DNA of 64,000 nucleotides from Acidobacteriota bacterium (GCA_019244185.1 JAFATB010000002.1:102551-166550); one strand, 5' to 3'; positions 17,719 to 25,930 are shown, counted from the first letter of the stretch. Numbers and translations are program-made. Notes: a model not told the origin generated them from the sequence alone.

Positions 17719-18902
17719 GCGACTCGCTCCTCGCCCGCCGCCGCGTCGCGGCGTACCGTACGCGCGAACGCCTGCTCGAGATCGTCGATGAGATCGCGCA
17801 CGTCTTCGAGTCCGACCGACAGTCGGATCAGACTGTCGCTGATGCCGACGTTTCGGCGCACCTCCGGCTCGACGGACGCGTGCGTCATCGTCGCCGGATG
17901 GCAGAAGAGACTCTTCACCGAGCCGAGGCTCTCGGCGAGCGTCCAGAGGTGCGGGCGGCGGGTGAAGGCGCGCGTTTCTTCGAGCGTGGTGTCGAGCTCG
18001 AACGACACGATCGCGCCGAAGCGCGCCATCTGGCGGCGCGCGATCGCGTGTCCCGGCTCGTCGACGAGGCCGGGATAGTAGACGCGTCGCACGAGATCGT
18101 GTGCGAGGAGCCAGCGCGCGACCAGCTCGGCGTTCGAGCAATGCCGCTCCATCCGCAAGCCGAGCGTCTTGATGCCGCGCAAGACGAGAAAGCAATCCTG
18201 CGGACCGGGCACCGCGCCGATGGCGTTCTGCAGGAACTTCAGCTCGTCGTAGAGTCCCTGATCGTTCGTGACCACGGCGCCGCCGAGGACGTCGCTGTGG
18301 CCGTTGATGTACTTGGTCGTCGAGTGCAGGACGAGATCGGCGCCGAGCGCGAGCGGCTGTTGCAGCACCGGCGTGGCAAACGTGTTGTCAACAACAGTGG
18401 TAATTCGGTTGGCACGAGCGATGGCAGAACACTTGGCGATGTCGGTGACATGCAGCAGCGGATTCGACGGCGTCTCCAGCCAGAGCAGCTTCGTCTCGGG
18501 GCGGATGGCGGCGTCGATGTTCGCCGGCGACGTCGTATCAACGAACGTGAACTCGATGCCGAAGCGCGCGAAGACTTTGGTGAAGATGCGCCACGCACCG
18601 CCGTAGAGGTCGCGCGTCGAGATGACGTGGTCTCCCCTGCTCAGCAGCGAAAGCACGGTGTGGATCGCGGCCATGCCGCTCGCGAACGCGAGGCCGTGGC
18701 GCGCGCCTTCGAGCGCGGCGAGGTTCTCCTCGAGCGCGGCGCGCGTCGGGTGACCGGTGCGCGCGTAGCAGAAGCCGTTATTTACGCCGGGCTCGGTCTG
18801 GCGGAAGGTCGAGGTCTGATAGATCGGCGTGGTGACGGCGCCGGTCGACGGATCGTCCGCCTGGCCGGCGTGAATGGCACGGGTATCGAAGCGGTAGGAC
18901 AT
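17715..18902 (-). CDS. metB: Cystathionine gamma-synthase / O-acylhomoserine sulfhydrylase-type PLP enzyme
   Basis: 395 residues of the Cys/Met-metabolism PLP family. TRAIHAGQ opens the protein; GDHVISTRDLYGG, the PLP lysine context LHSTTKYINGHSDVLGG (about 195-211) and SLGSVKSLFCHPA follow. It joins an activated homoserine to cysteine (or sulfide) for methionine synthesis; metB versus metZ versus methionine gamma-lyase cannot be separated for certain by eye. GGAGGAA precedes ATG 18902. Upstream lies a leader peptide with Met-Met-Met, suggesting attenuation. Confidence 0.88.
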   Translation of the reverse strand: MSYRFDTRAIHAGQADDPSTGAVTTPIYQTSTFRQTEPGVNNGFCYARTGHPTRAALEENLAALEGARHGLAFASGMAAIHTVLSLLSRGDHVISTRDLYGGAWRIFTKVFARFGIEFTFVDTTSPANIDAAIRPETKLLWLETPSNPLLHVTDIAKCSAIARANRITTVVDNTFATPVLQQPLALGADLVLHSTTKYINGHSDVLGGAVVTNDQGLYDELKFLQNAIGAVPGPQDCFLVLRGIKTLGLRMERHCSNAELVARWLLAHDLVRRVYYPGLVDEPGHAIARRQMARFGAIVSFELDTTLEETRAFTRRPHLWTLAESLGSVKSLFCHPATMTHASVEPEVRRNVGISDSLIRLSVGLEDVRDLIDDLEQAFARTVRRDAAAGEERVA

Positions 18903-18971
18903 TTGTTCCTCCGAACGCAAAGGTTCTGTGCGTGGCTGCGGGAGGGAAAGGCGCGGAGGGACCCGGGTCGG

Positions 18972-18990
18972 AAAACGCGGCTTACGCGTT
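18972..18990 (-). promoter_or_regulatory. Hairpin over the leader-peptide stop codon (possible attenuator)
   Basis: On the minus strand, AACGCG (18990-18985), loop TAAGC, CGCGTT (18979-18974) then TT: a 6-bp stem running into TTTT. The leader peptide's stop codon lies in the loop. CCCGGG blocks at 19000-18995 and 18967-18962 nest around it and could extend the stem. A translating ribosome reaching the stop would cover this hairpin. Confidence 0.4.
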
Positions 18991-19056
18991 CGCGCCCGGG
19001 CAACGCATCATCATTCGGCCCGAGAAGGTGAAGCTGTCGGTCGAACGGCGCGTCAT
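18982..19056 (-). CDS. Candidate 24-residue leader peptide with Met-Met-Met, upstream of metB-hom
   Basis: Translates as MTRRSTDSFTFSG followed by RMMMRCPGANA and stop. Three consecutive Met codons (19014-19006) plus Cys precede a hairpin over the stop codon, in the leader of a methionine-biosynthesis operon. Thr, the other homoserine end product, occurs at residues 2, 6 and 10. ATG 19056 lies 11 nt after a TACTCT box, so the RNA would start about 5 nt before it. This resembles ribosome-mediated attenuators, but no SD was seen and the regulatory logic is unresolved. Confidence 0.45.
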   Translation of the reverse strand: MTRRSTDSFTFSGRMMMRCPGANA

Positions 19057-19067
19057 GTTGGCGCGGG

Positions 19068-19073
19068 AGAGTA
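19068..19073 (-). promoter_or_regulatory. Candidate -10 box (TACTCT) of metB-hom leader
   Basis: TACTCT on the minus strand, 11 nt upstream of the leader-peptide ATG and about 20 nt downstream of the parB stop. It predicts transcription starting near 19061. Confidence 0.4.
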
Positions 19074-19092
19074 CGCGTGCGTCAGTCGCGTG

Positions 19093-19926
19093 TCAAGCGT
19101 CCGCTTCGAGCCGCTTGAGCAGCTCGCGCACGGCTTCGATCACTTCCGTCTTCTCGACGTTCGGCTTCTTGAACGCGAGATTGAGCGTGAACGGGAGCGA
19201 TTTGTCCTTCAGCGCGAAGACGTAGTTCTTCGGACGCCCGGCTTTTTTCGGCTCCGGTTTCGCGGCCGTCTGCTTGCGCAGATCGTCGCGCGACAACTCC
19301 CCTGCCGCGAACGCGCGCACGACCTGCTCCATCGCTTCCTCGGAACCGGCGCGCGCGACCTGCACGAGGATGCTCTTGTTCGAGATGCCCGCCTCGCGGC
19401 ACATCGCGCGGATGCGATCGGGAATGTCGTTGATGAGCAGCGTCTCGGTGACCGTCGTGCGCGACTTGCCGATGACCTGCGAGATCTTCTCGTGCGTGTA
19501 GTCGAACTTCTGCTGCAGGATGGCGAGGCCTTCCGCTTCTTCGAACGGCGTCAGGTCCTTGCGCTGGATGTTCTCGATGAGCGCGATCTCGAGCTGCTCG
19601 CGATCGTCGACGTCGAGCTCGATGGCCGGAATCTCGTCGAGGCCCGCGAGCGTGGCGGCGCGGTAGCGGCGTTCGCCGGAGATGATCTGGTAGCGGTTCG
19701 GACCGATGAGGCGGACGAGGATCGGCTCGAGCACGCCTTTCTCGCGGACGCTCGCCGCGAGCTCTTCGATATTGCCGAGCTGCGTGCGCGGCTGTTCCGC
19801 GTTCGGCTCGATGAACTGCAGCGGCAGCATGGAGCCGATGTGGCGGCCGGAGCGGCGCGTGAGCTCCTCGACGTAATGCGAATCGTGGCGCATGACCGAG
19901 CGCTCGGGGAGTCCTCGTTTAGCCAT
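19093..19926 (-). CDS. parB: Chromosome-partitioning protein ParB
   Basis: 277 residues. Binds parS and spreads/clamps on DNA as a CTPase, working with ParA in chromosome segregation. The N-terminal ParB/Srx domain carries ISGERRYRAATLAG (about 90-103) and ALIENIQRKDLTPFEEAEG (about 117-135). The helix-turn-helix is around FDYTHEKISQVIGKSRTTVTE and a basic C-terminal dimerisation segment follows. GGAG lies upstream of ATG 19926. A heptad-repeat hairpin separates it from parA. No parS-like palindrome was found by eye in the adjacent gaps. Confidence 0.95.
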   Translation of the reverse strand: MAKRGLPERSVMRHDSHYVEELTRRSGRHIGSMLPLQFIEPNAEQPRTQLGNIEELAASVREKGVLEPILVRLIGPNRYQIISGERRYRAATLAGLDEIPAIELDVDDREQLEIALIENIQRKDLTPFEEAEGLAILQQKFDYTHEKISQVIGKSRTTVTETLLINDIPDRIRAMCREAGISNKSILVQVARAGSEEAMEQVVRAFAAGELSRDDLRKQTAAKPEPKKAGRPKNYVFALKDKSLPFTLNLAFKKPNVEKTEVIEAVRELLKRLEADA

Positions 19927-19940
19927 GGAAAACGCTCCGC

Positions 19941-20018
19941 GTTGAACGATGAACGGTGAACGATGAACGATGCGATCGCTGAACGTCAGCGTTCGTCGTT
20001 CCGCGTTCATCGTTCGTG
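19941..20018. repeat. Heptad-repeat imperfect inverted repeat between parA and parB (element B)
   Basis: Units TGAACGA, TGAACGG, TGAACGA, TGAACGA run from 19943; the reverse-complement arm occupies about 19989-20016 with a few mismatches. The centre CGCTGA-ACG-TCAGCG (19977-19991) is a second perfect stem. Same TGAACGA unit as element A at 6.25 kb. It lies wholly in the 107-nt gap between the parA stop and the parB start. Confidence 0.85.
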
Positions 20019-20033
20019 CTACGCAACAAAGGC

Positions 20034-20786
20034 CTAAACACGCGACAGCAACTCCTCCGACAGCGAGTAGTACTCCATCGCGCCGCTCGATTTCGGCGCG
20101 AAGGTGAAGATCGATTCCTTGTACGCGGGACTCTCTTCGAGCCGGATCGACTTCGTGATCACGGTGTTGAAGAGGCGGTCGCCGAAGACGTGGCCGATCT
20201 GATCGTGGATGTCTTTCGCGAGCGTCGTGCGCTTGTCGTGCATGGTGATGACGACGCCGGCGAGTTGCAGATTCGGATTCGGCCGCGCCTTGATCTTCTC
20301 GATCGTCTCGAGCAGATCGTCGGTGCCTTCGAGCGCGAAATACGACGACTGGATCGGCACGAGGACGTGCGTCGACGCGACCAGCGCGTTGACGGTGATC
20401 ATGCCGAGGGTGGGCGGCGTGTCGATGAAGATGTAGTCGTACTCGTTGACGGTGTTCTTGAGACGGTCCTTCAGGCGGAACGGACCGTCGAGATCGCCGA
20501 TCAGTTTCGACTCGAGCTTCGCGAGCGCGATGCGCGACGGCGCGAGAAACAGGTTCGGAACGGGCGTCTCGATGATGACGTCGGGAAAGTCGAGCTCCTC
20601 GCTCACGAGCACGTCGTACATCGACTTCGTGACCGAGCGCGCGTCGACGTAGCTCATCGTCGAGTTGGCCTGCGGATCGAGGTCGATGAGGAGCGTTCGA
20701 CCCTTGTTGGCACACGCCGCGGCGAGGTTGATCGTGGTGGTCGTCTTGCCGACGCCGCCTTTTTGGTTGGCAACGGTGATGATCAT
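20034..20786 (-). CDS. parA: Chromosome-partitioning ATPase ParA (Soj-like)
   Basis: 250 residues. Walker-type ATPase that binds DNA non-specifically and moves ParB-parS complexes. The deviant Walker A motif is NQKGGVGKTTTTIN (about 7-20), Walker A' is LLIDLDPQANST and Walker B is YIFIDTPPTLGM. Short form without an N-terminal HTH, as in chromosomal ParA/Soj. A TAAAAT box lies 13 nt before ATG 20786, so its leader is very short (~6 nt). It is followed by the heptad-repeat element and parB. Confidence 0.96.
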   Translation of the reverse strand: MIITVANQKGGVGKTTTTINLAAACANKGRTLLIDLDPQANSTMSYVDARSVTKSMYDVLVSEELDFPDVIIETPVPNLFLAPSRIALAKLESKLIGDLDGPFRLKDRLKNTVNEYDYIFIDTPPTLGMITVNALVASTHVLVPIQSSYFALEGTDDLLETIEKIKARPNPNLQLAGVVITMHDKRTTLAKDIHDQIGHVFGDRLFNTVITKSIRLEESPAYKESIFTFAPKSSGAMEYYSLSEELLSRV

Positions 20787-20799
20787 TGAACCGAAGGCG

Positions 20800-20805
20800 A
20801 TTTTA
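20800..20805 (-). promoter_or_regulatory. Candidate -10 box (TAAAAT) of parA
   Basis: TAAAAT on the minus strand, 13 nt upstream of the parA ATG and 9 nt after the DUF151 stop. It predicts a leader of about 6 nt, too short for a normal Shine-Dalgarno. Confidence 0.45.
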
Positions 20806-20814
20806 GCAGCAGCG

Positions 20815-21303
20815 CTACATCTTGTACTTGCCGAGATCGTCCGGCTCGAGCGAGTCGAACCACTTCTTCATCTTCTCGCTCTGATCGTCGGAATCGGGGC
20901 TGATCGTCTGCGCCTGTTCGAGCACGGACTGCGCGACGTAGATCGGGGCCTCGACGCGCAGCGCGAGCGCGATGGCGTCGCTCGGACGCGCGTCGACTTC
21001 GAGCGTGCGGTCGCCGGTGATGATGCGGATCTGCGCGAAGAACGTCGAGTCGCGGAGGTCGTTGATGACGATGCGCGTCACGCGCGCGTCGAGCTGCGCG
21101 ATCGTGTCGCGCAGGAGGTCGTGCGTCATCGGCCGCGGCGTGGCGATGTTCTCGAGCTGCAGCGCGATCGCGTTCGCCTCGAAGATGCCGACCCAGATCG
21201 GGAGAAAGAAACGGTCTTCCTCATCCTTGAGCACCACGATCGGCGAGTTCGAGACCGGATCGAGCATCAACCCCTTGATCGACATCGGAACGAGCTCGGT
21301 CAT
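20815..21303 (-). CDS. DUF151 (bifunctional nuclease family) protein
   Basis: 162 residues. DUF151/BFN core: PIVVLKDEEDRFFLPIWVG, FEANAIALQLE, RPMTHDLLRDTI and DARPSDAIALALR are all in the expected order. Family members have been described as nucleases; cellular role uncertain. The last ~40 residues form an extra charged tail (SDDQSEKMKKWFDSLEPDDLGKYKM, seen in many bacterial members). ATG 21303 overlaps the miaB stop (ATGA), so the pair is co-translated. Confidence 0.9.
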   Translation of the reverse strand: MTELVPMSIKGLMLDPVSNSPIVVLKDEEDRFFLPIWVGIFEANAIALQLENIATPRPMTHDLLRDTIAQLDARVTRIVINDLRDSTFFAQIRIITGDRTLEVDARPSDAIALALRVEAPIYVAQSVLEQAQTISPDSDDQSEKMKKWFDSLEPDDLGKYKM

Positions 21304-22598
21304 CGAACGGCCTCCCCGCGCAGCGTGTGGTGTTGTGCCGCATCGATACGCACGCCAAGGATACTCCCCAGCGGCGTGGCGGGGTCGCCGTGGAAATTCA
21401 CGACCCAGAAGTCGTCCGTGCGTCCCGACAGCATCGACGCGTCGTTGCGGCTCGGACCTTCGACGAGCACCGGCACGACGCGGCCGCGATACGACGCGAG
21501 CCGCTCCCGCTTGTGCTCCTCGTGCAGGTCGAATAACCGCTGCAGGCGTTCCGATGCGATCGCATCGTCGAGCGGCGGACCGATGCGCACCGACGGCGTG
21601 CCGGGGCGCGGCGAATACTTGAACGCGAAGAGCGAGCCGTAACGCACCTCTTCGATGAGCGAGAGCGTCTCCTGAAAGTCCTCCTCGGTCTCGCCCGGGA
21701 AGCCGACGATGATGTCGGTCGAGAAGTGGATCTCCGGAATCGCGGCGCGGATGCGGGCGATGGTCTCGAGATACTTCTCGCGCGTGTACAGCCGTTTCAT
21801 GCGGCGCAGCACGCGTGACGAGCCCGATTGCACCGGCAGATGCAGGTAGCGCGAGATGTTCGCGTGGTCGCGCATCGCCGCGATCATCGAGTCGTTCACC
21901 TCGGCGGGATGCGAGGTCGTGAAGCGCAGCCGTGCGACTCCTTCGAGTTCCGCGGCCGCCGCGAGCAGCGCGCCGAAGTCGTTGCCGGTGATCGGGCAAC
22001 GGTAGGCGTTGACGGTCTGGCCGAGGAGCTCGATCTCGACGCGACCGCTGTCGACGGCGGTGCGCACCTCGCGCAGCACGTCGTCAAACGGACGCGAGAC
22101 CTCGCGGCCGCGCGTGGTCGGCACGATGCAGAACGTGCAGTTCTTGTTGCAGCCTTCGATGATCGTGACCCACGCCTTCGTCGGCGACGTGCGATCGATC
22201 GCGAACGCGTCGTATTTGCGATCTTCGGGAAACTCGACGGCGAGCCGCGTCCCGTGCTCGAGCACCTCGTCGAGATGGCCGACGTTGCCCGGTCCCATCA
22301 CGAAGTCGACCCACGGCGCGCGTTCGAGGATGCGCTCCCCTTCCTGTTGCGCGACGCAGCCGCAGACGCCGATCTTCGCGCCGGTCTCGCGTTTCAGCTC
22401 ACGCAGGCGGCCGAGGCGCGAGAAGACTTTCTGCTCCGCCTTGTCGCGCACCGAGCACGTGTTGAGCAGGATGAGATTCGCCTGCGTTTCGTCGTCGACG
22501 CGCCGGTAGCCGCGCAGCTTGAGGTTGCCCGACAGCCGTTCGCTGTCGAGCTCGTTCATCTGACAGCCCCAGGTCTCGATGTAGTAGGTCTGGCTCAT
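21300..22598 (-). CDS. miaB: tRNA-2-methylthio-N6-dimethylallyladenosine synthase
   Basis: 432 residues. Radical-SAM enzyme that adds a methylthio group to i6A37 of tRNAs. The N-terminal MTTase domain has cysteines in WGCQMNELDSE, LNTCSVRDKA and GVCGCVAQQEG, which bind the second 4Fe-4S cluster. The radical-SAM triad is EGCNKNCTFCIVP (about 150-162) and the C-terminal TRAM domain is VPVLVEGPSR. It is coupled at both ends by ATGA overlaps with the coiled-coil gene and the DUF151 gene. Confidence 0.95.
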   Translation of the reverse strand: MSQTYYIETWGCQMNELDSERLSGNLKLRGYRRVDDETQANLILLNTCSVRDKAEQKVFSRLGRLRELKRETGAKIGVCGCVAQQEGERILERAPWVDFVMGPGNVGHLDEVLEHGTRLAVEFPEDRKYDAFAIDRTSPTKAWVTIIEGCNKNCTFCIVPTTRGREVSRPFDDVLREVRTAVDSGRVEIELLGQTVNAYRCPITGNDFGALLAAAAELEGVARLRFTTSHPAEVNDSMIAAMRDHANISRYLHLPVQSGSSRVLRRMKRLYTREKYLETIARIRAAIPEIHFSTDIIVGFPGETEEDFQETLSLIEEVRYGSLFAFKYSPRPGTPSVRIGPPLDDAIASERLQRLFDLHEEHKRERLASYRGRVVPVLVEGPSRNDASMLSGRTDDFWVVNFHGDPATPLGSILGVRIDAAQHHTLRGEAVR

Positions 22599-23050
22599 TC
22601 GGGTTTCGCGGCGGCGAGCTCCGCGCGCGTGGCGTCGAGCTGCTTCTTCGTTTCCTCGAAGCGCCGCACGATCTCGGTGTCGCGCCGCTGCAGGTCGTTC
22701 TCGTCGTAGTAACTCTGTTCGATTTGCGAGAGCTGGATTTCGAGCTCCGTCACGCGCTTCTGGATCGCCTCGGCACGCGCGTCACCGGCAGCGCGCGCGC
22801 GGCGCGACGCTTCGAATTCTTCGGCCGACATTTGCGGCGGCAGCGGCTGGACCGGCGGCAGCGATCCCGCGGGCCGCTCGATGAGCTTGCCCTTCGACTT
22901 CTTCACGTCGGCGTTCGTGATGACCTTCGTGCTGCTCTTCTTCCGCTGCTTGGCCTGCTTCGACGCCTCGACGAGTTTCGTCGTGTCGCTCGTCTGCGCA
23001 ATGACAAGCGCGGCGTTCGACAGCAGCAGAAGGAGCGCGAGAGCTTTCAT
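22595..23050 (-). CDS. Secreted coiled-coil protein of unknown function
   Basis: 151 residues. An N-terminal signal peptide (ALALLLLLSNAALVIAQ) is followed by a Lys-rich segment, a Pro-rich spacer (PAGSLPPVQPLPPQ) and a helical coiled coil from about residue 75 to the end (EAIQKRVTELEIQLSQIEQ). Probably periplasmic; no family recognised. ATG 23050 overlaps the cupin stop and its own stop overlaps miaB, so it is translated within the ptsI-miaB series. Confidence 0.75.
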   Translation of the reverse strand: MKALALLLLLSNAALVIAQTSDTTKLVEASKQAKQRKKSSTKVITNADVKKSKGKLIERPAGSLPPVQPLPPQMSAEEFEASRRARAAGDARAEAIQKRVTELEIQLSQIEQSYYDENDLQRRDTEIVRRFEETKKQLDATRAELAAAKPE

Positions 23051-23424
23051 ACGCGGCCGTAGCGGTCTTCGAGGCGCACGACGTCATCGAGCTCCGGCGT
23101 CGACACCTCGGCCACATCGGTATCGGCGAGCGCTTCCATCCGGTGGATGAGGCGCGGCGGAATGTGGAACGACTCCCCCTTCCGCAGCATCAACTCGCGC
23201 CGGTCGCCGTCGTGCTCGATGGTCAGCCGCAGCTCGCCGTCGACAACGTACAGCGTCTCTTCTTTCATTTCGTGGTACTGGAGGCTCAGCGATTCGCCGC
23301 GGTTGATGTGGAGGATCTTGCCGACGTACTTGTCCGTCTTCGCGAAGATCAGCTCGTAGCCCCACGGCTTCGCGACGTGCGTGATGTGATGGATCTCGAA
23401 GAGCTGTTCGTACTCGGGCGTCAT
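23047..23424 (-). CDS. Cupin, mannose-6-phosphate isomerase type II-like
   Basis: 125 residues, a single cupin domain. Motif 1 is HEMKEETLYVVDGELRL and motif 2 GESFHIPPRLIHRMEAL, which hold the usual metal-binding His/Glu. KPWGYELIF at the start is typical of the C-terminal cupin of mannose-6-phosphate isomerase/GDP-mannose pyrophosphorylase proteins, here free-standing. It is coupled to ptsI by ATGA. A role in sugar-phosphate metabolism is likely but not proven. Confidence 0.85.
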   Translation of the reverse strand: MTPEYEQLFEIHHITHVAKPWGYELIFAKTDKYVGKILHINRGESLSLQYHEMKEETLYVVDGELRLTIEHDGDRRELMLRKGESFHIPPRLIHRMEALADTDVAEVSTPELDDVVRLEDRYGRV

Positions 23425-25205
23425 AGGGATTTGCTCGCCAGTCCTTCCGGAAAACGCATGGCCACGCTTTCGATGATGTACTCCTCGATCTCCTGCGCGG
23501 TCTTCTTCTGCAGCGCGCTCTCCGCGATGCGCTTGCAATCTTTGTAGCGCACCGAGCGCACGACGTTCTTCAGCACGGGGATCGACGACGGGTTCATGGA
23601 GAAGATCTCCAGGCCGAGGCCGAGGAGCACGATCGCGTAGATCGGGTCGGAGGCCATCTCGCCGCACATCGAGACCGGGATGCCGGCGCGCTTGCCGGCG
23701 TCGATCACGCCTTTGATCAGCCGCAGCAGCGCGGGATGCAGCGGCTCGTAGAGATAGCTCACGTTCTCGTTGCCGCGGTCGATCGCGAGCGAGTACTGAA
23801 TGAGGTCGTTCGTGCCGATCGCGAAAAAGTCCGCTTCCGTCGCGAGGAGGTCCGCGATCACGGCGGCGGACGGCACCTCGATCATGATGCCGATCTGCAG
23901 CTCGCGGTTGTACGGGATGCCCTCGGCGTCGAGCTCGAGACGGATCTCGCGCACGAGCGTCTTCACCTGACGCAGTTCCTGCACGCCGGAGACGAGCGGG
24001 AACATGATCTTGATCTTGCCGAACGCGGACGCGCGCAGCAGCGCGCGCAACTGCGTCTTGAACATGTCGCGGTGCTGCATGCAGAGGCGCAGCGCGCGCA
24101 GGCCGAGGACGGGATTGTCTTCCTTCGAGCCCATCACCTCGCGCGCGAGCTTCTTGCCGCCGAGGTCGAACGTACGAATGACGCACCAGTTCGGCGCCGT
24201 GCCTTCGGCGAGCTTGCGATAGATGTTGAAGTGCTCTTCTTCCGTCGGCAGATCGGGACTGGTCGAGATGTAGAGGAACTCGGAGCGATAGAGGCCGATG
24301 CCTTCCGCGCCGAACTTCACCGCGTCGCCGACTTCCTCGATGAGCTCGATGTTCGCCTGCAGTGAGACGCGATGGTTGTCCTTCGTCATCGCCGCGAGCT
24401 CGCGGTTCGTGAGGAGCTTCTGCTCGGCTTCCTCGTGACGCGAGACGCGGCTGCGGTACTCGGCGATCATCGCCTGCGTCGGGTTGATGAGGATCGTGCC
24501 CTCGTAGCCGTCGACGATCACGAGCTCGTCGTTGTCGACGATCTTCGTGAGGCGCGGCACGCCGATGACCGCGGGCATGAACAGCGACTTCGCGATGATC
24601 GACGTATGCGAGGTGCGTCCGCCGACTTCCGTCGCGAAGCCGACGATGGGGCGGCGGTTGAAGTGAATCGTGTCGGACGGCGTGAGGTCGTCGGCGATGA
24701 TGATGACGTCGTGCGCGATCTCGGACAGATCGTGATGCGCGACGCCCTGCAGGTTGACGAGCACGCGCTCGGCGACGTCCTTCACGTCCGCCACGCGCTC
24801 GCGCAGGTAGTCGTCGTCGAAGCTGGCGAAGCGCGCCTGCAGCTCTTCCTGTACTTCCGCGAGCGCCCACTCCGCGTTGACTTGCTCGTTCTCGATCTTC
24901 TGCGCGACTTTGTCGGCGAACGATGCGTCGCCGACGATCATCGCGTGCGCCTCGAAGATCTGCGCGTACTCGTCGCCCATCGAGCGGCTGACTTTTGCCT
25001 TCAGCTCCAGGAGCTCGTCGCGCGTTTTCTCGAGCGACTCGAGGAAGCGCGTGACCTCGGCGGCCACTTCCTCGTCGCGGATCGGCACGCGGTACACCGA
25101 CGCGACGCGCTTCTCGACGATGACGGCGCGGCCGATGGCGATGCCGGGCGACACGCCGACGCCTTTGTAGGTCCGAATGTCGCTGCGGGTCTGAGCGGCC
25201 GGCAT
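23421..25205 (-). CDS. ptsI: PTS enzyme I (PEP-protein phosphotransferase)
   Basis: 594 residues. Transfers phosphate from PEP to HPr. The active-site His lies in GGRTSHTSIIAKSLFMPAVI (about residue 200) and the PEP-binding C-terminal barrel carries GTNDLIQYSLAIDRGN and the catalytic Cys in IPVSMCGEMASDP (about 510). ATG 25205 or TTG 25208 could be the start; both follow the HPr stop by a few bases. No EIIB/EIIC genes are present, so this looks like a regulatory or amino-donor PTS rather than a sugar transporter. Confidence 0.96.
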   Translation of the reverse strand: MPAAQTRSDIRTYKGVGVSPGIAIGRAVIVEKRVASVYRVPIRDEEVAAEVTRFLESLEKTRDELLELKAKVSRSMGDEYAQIFEAHAMIVGDASFADKVAQKIENEQVNAEWALAEVQEELQARFASFDDDYLRERVADVKDVAERVLVNLQGVAHHDLSEIAHDVIIIADDLTPSDTIHFNRRPIVGFATEVGGRTSHTSIIAKSLFMPAVIGVPRLTKIVDNDELVIVDGYEGTILINPTQAMIAEYRSRVSRHEEAEQKLLTNRELAAMTKDNHRVSLQANIELIEEVGDAVKFGAEGIGLYRSEFLYISTSPDLPTEEEHFNIYRKLAEGTAPNWCVIRTFDLGGKKLAREVMGSKEDNPVLGLRALRLCMQHRDMFKTQLRALLRASAFGKIKIMFPLVSGVQELRQVKTLVREIRLELDAEGIPYNRELQIGIMIEVPSAAVIADLLATEADFFAIGTNDLIQYSLAIDRGNENVSYLYEPLHPALLRLIKGVIDAGKRAGIPVSMCGEMASDPIYAIVLLGLGLEIFSMNPSSIPVLKNVVRSVRYKDCKRIAESALQKKTAQEIEEYIIESVAMRFPEGLASKSL

Positions 25206-25209
25206 CAAG

Positions 25210-25479
25210 TCATTCTACTTCGTCGAACTTGGCCTCGATGAGCTTCTCGATGTCGTCGAGCGCCTGGCGTTCGTCCTCGCCGTCGGCGCGCAGCGTGATG
25301 ACGGAGCCGCGGCCGGCGGCGAGCAGCAGGATGCCGAGGATCGACTTGCCGTCGACTTCCTCGTCGCCCTTGCGGATCTTGATGTCGGACTTGAAGCGCG
25401 CGGCGGTGTGCACGAGCTTCGCCGCGGCGCGCGCGTGCAGTCCGAGCTTGTTCTTGATCTCGACTTCGCGCGAGATCAC
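25210..25479 (-). CDS. ptsH: PTS phosphocarrier HPr
   Basis: 89 residues, the standard HPr size. The phospho-His is in NKLGLHARAAAKLV (His at about residue 15) and the HprK-target Ser is in VDGKSILGILLLAAGRGS (about residue 46). Both sites intact means it can be phosphorylated by PtsI and by the HprK encoded upstream. GTG 25479 overlaps the EIIA stop (GTGA); ptsI begins within 5 nt of its end. Confidence 0.96.
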   Translation of the reverse strand: MISREVEIKNKLGLHARAAAKLVHTAARFKSDIKIRKGDEEVDGKSILGILLLAAGRGSVITLRADGEDERQALDDIEKLIEAKFDEVE

Positions 25480-25901
25480 GCCGGCACTCCCGCGCGCTTC
25501 TCGGCGGTCAGGAGATCGGAGGCGACGCGGATCGCCTTCGAGCCTTTCTCGACGATCACGTGCGCCAGCGTGGCCACGTCTTTCGCTTCCTGCTTCACCG
25601 TCGCGAACTTCACGATCATCGGCAGGTTCACGCCGGTGACGATCTCGATCCTCCCCTGCTCGAGGAACGAGAGGCTGATGTTGCTCGGCGTCCCGCCGAA
25701 CATGTCGGTGAAGATGATCACCGCGCGGTCGTGCCCGACGCGCGCCAGCGCCTGCGCGATCTTCTCGCGCGCGGCGTCGACGCTGTCGTTCCATTCGAGC
25801 GGCAAGGCCTCGATGCCGGAGACGTCCGCTTCGATCTGACGCGCCGCGTTCAGCAGCTCGTGCGCCAGGTTTCCGTGAGTCACGATCAATGCCCCAATCA
25901 C
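25476..25901 (-). CDS. PTS EIIA, mannose family (ManX-like), stand-alone
   Basis: 141 residues from GTG 25901. The phospho-acceptor His is in IVTHGNLA (about residue 9), and FTDMFGGTPSN and TGVNLPM are the family's hallmarks. It receives phosphate from HPr. With no EIIB, C or D nearby it is probably regulatory. Start choice: an in-frame ATG at 25910 is actually the end of a TATCATG -10 sequence; GTG 25901, 7 nt after TATCAT, gives the N-terminus MIGALIVTHG that matches ManX-type proteins. Confidence 0.9.
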   Translation of the reverse strand: MIGALIVTHGNLAHELLNAARQIEADVSGIEALPLEWNDSVDAAREKIAQALARVGHDRAVIIFTDMFGGTPSNISLSFLEQGRIEIVTGVNLPMIVKFATVKQEAKDVATLAHVIVEKGSKAIRVASDLLTAEKRAGVPA

Positions 25902-25908
25902 GCTGCGC

Positions 25909-25914
25909 ATGATA
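25909..25914 (-). promoter_or_regulatory. -10 box (TATCAT) of leaderless EIIA-HPr-ptsI transcript
   Basis: TATCAT lies 7 nt before GTG 25901. Its last two bases plus the next G spell an in-frame ATG that can mislead start calling. Confidence 0.55.
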
Positions 25915-25930
25915 GCAGCGGCACGGAAGC

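Noticed and set aside
18903..19092. SAM riboswitch upstream of metB
   Set aside because: No SAM-I or SAM-II core pattern could be recognised; the leader ORF with Met codons explains the region better. A covariance-model search would settle it.
19941..20018. parS site between parA and parB
   Set aside because: The palindromic repeats are of the TGAACGA family and do not resemble the TGTTNCACGTGAAACA-type parS.
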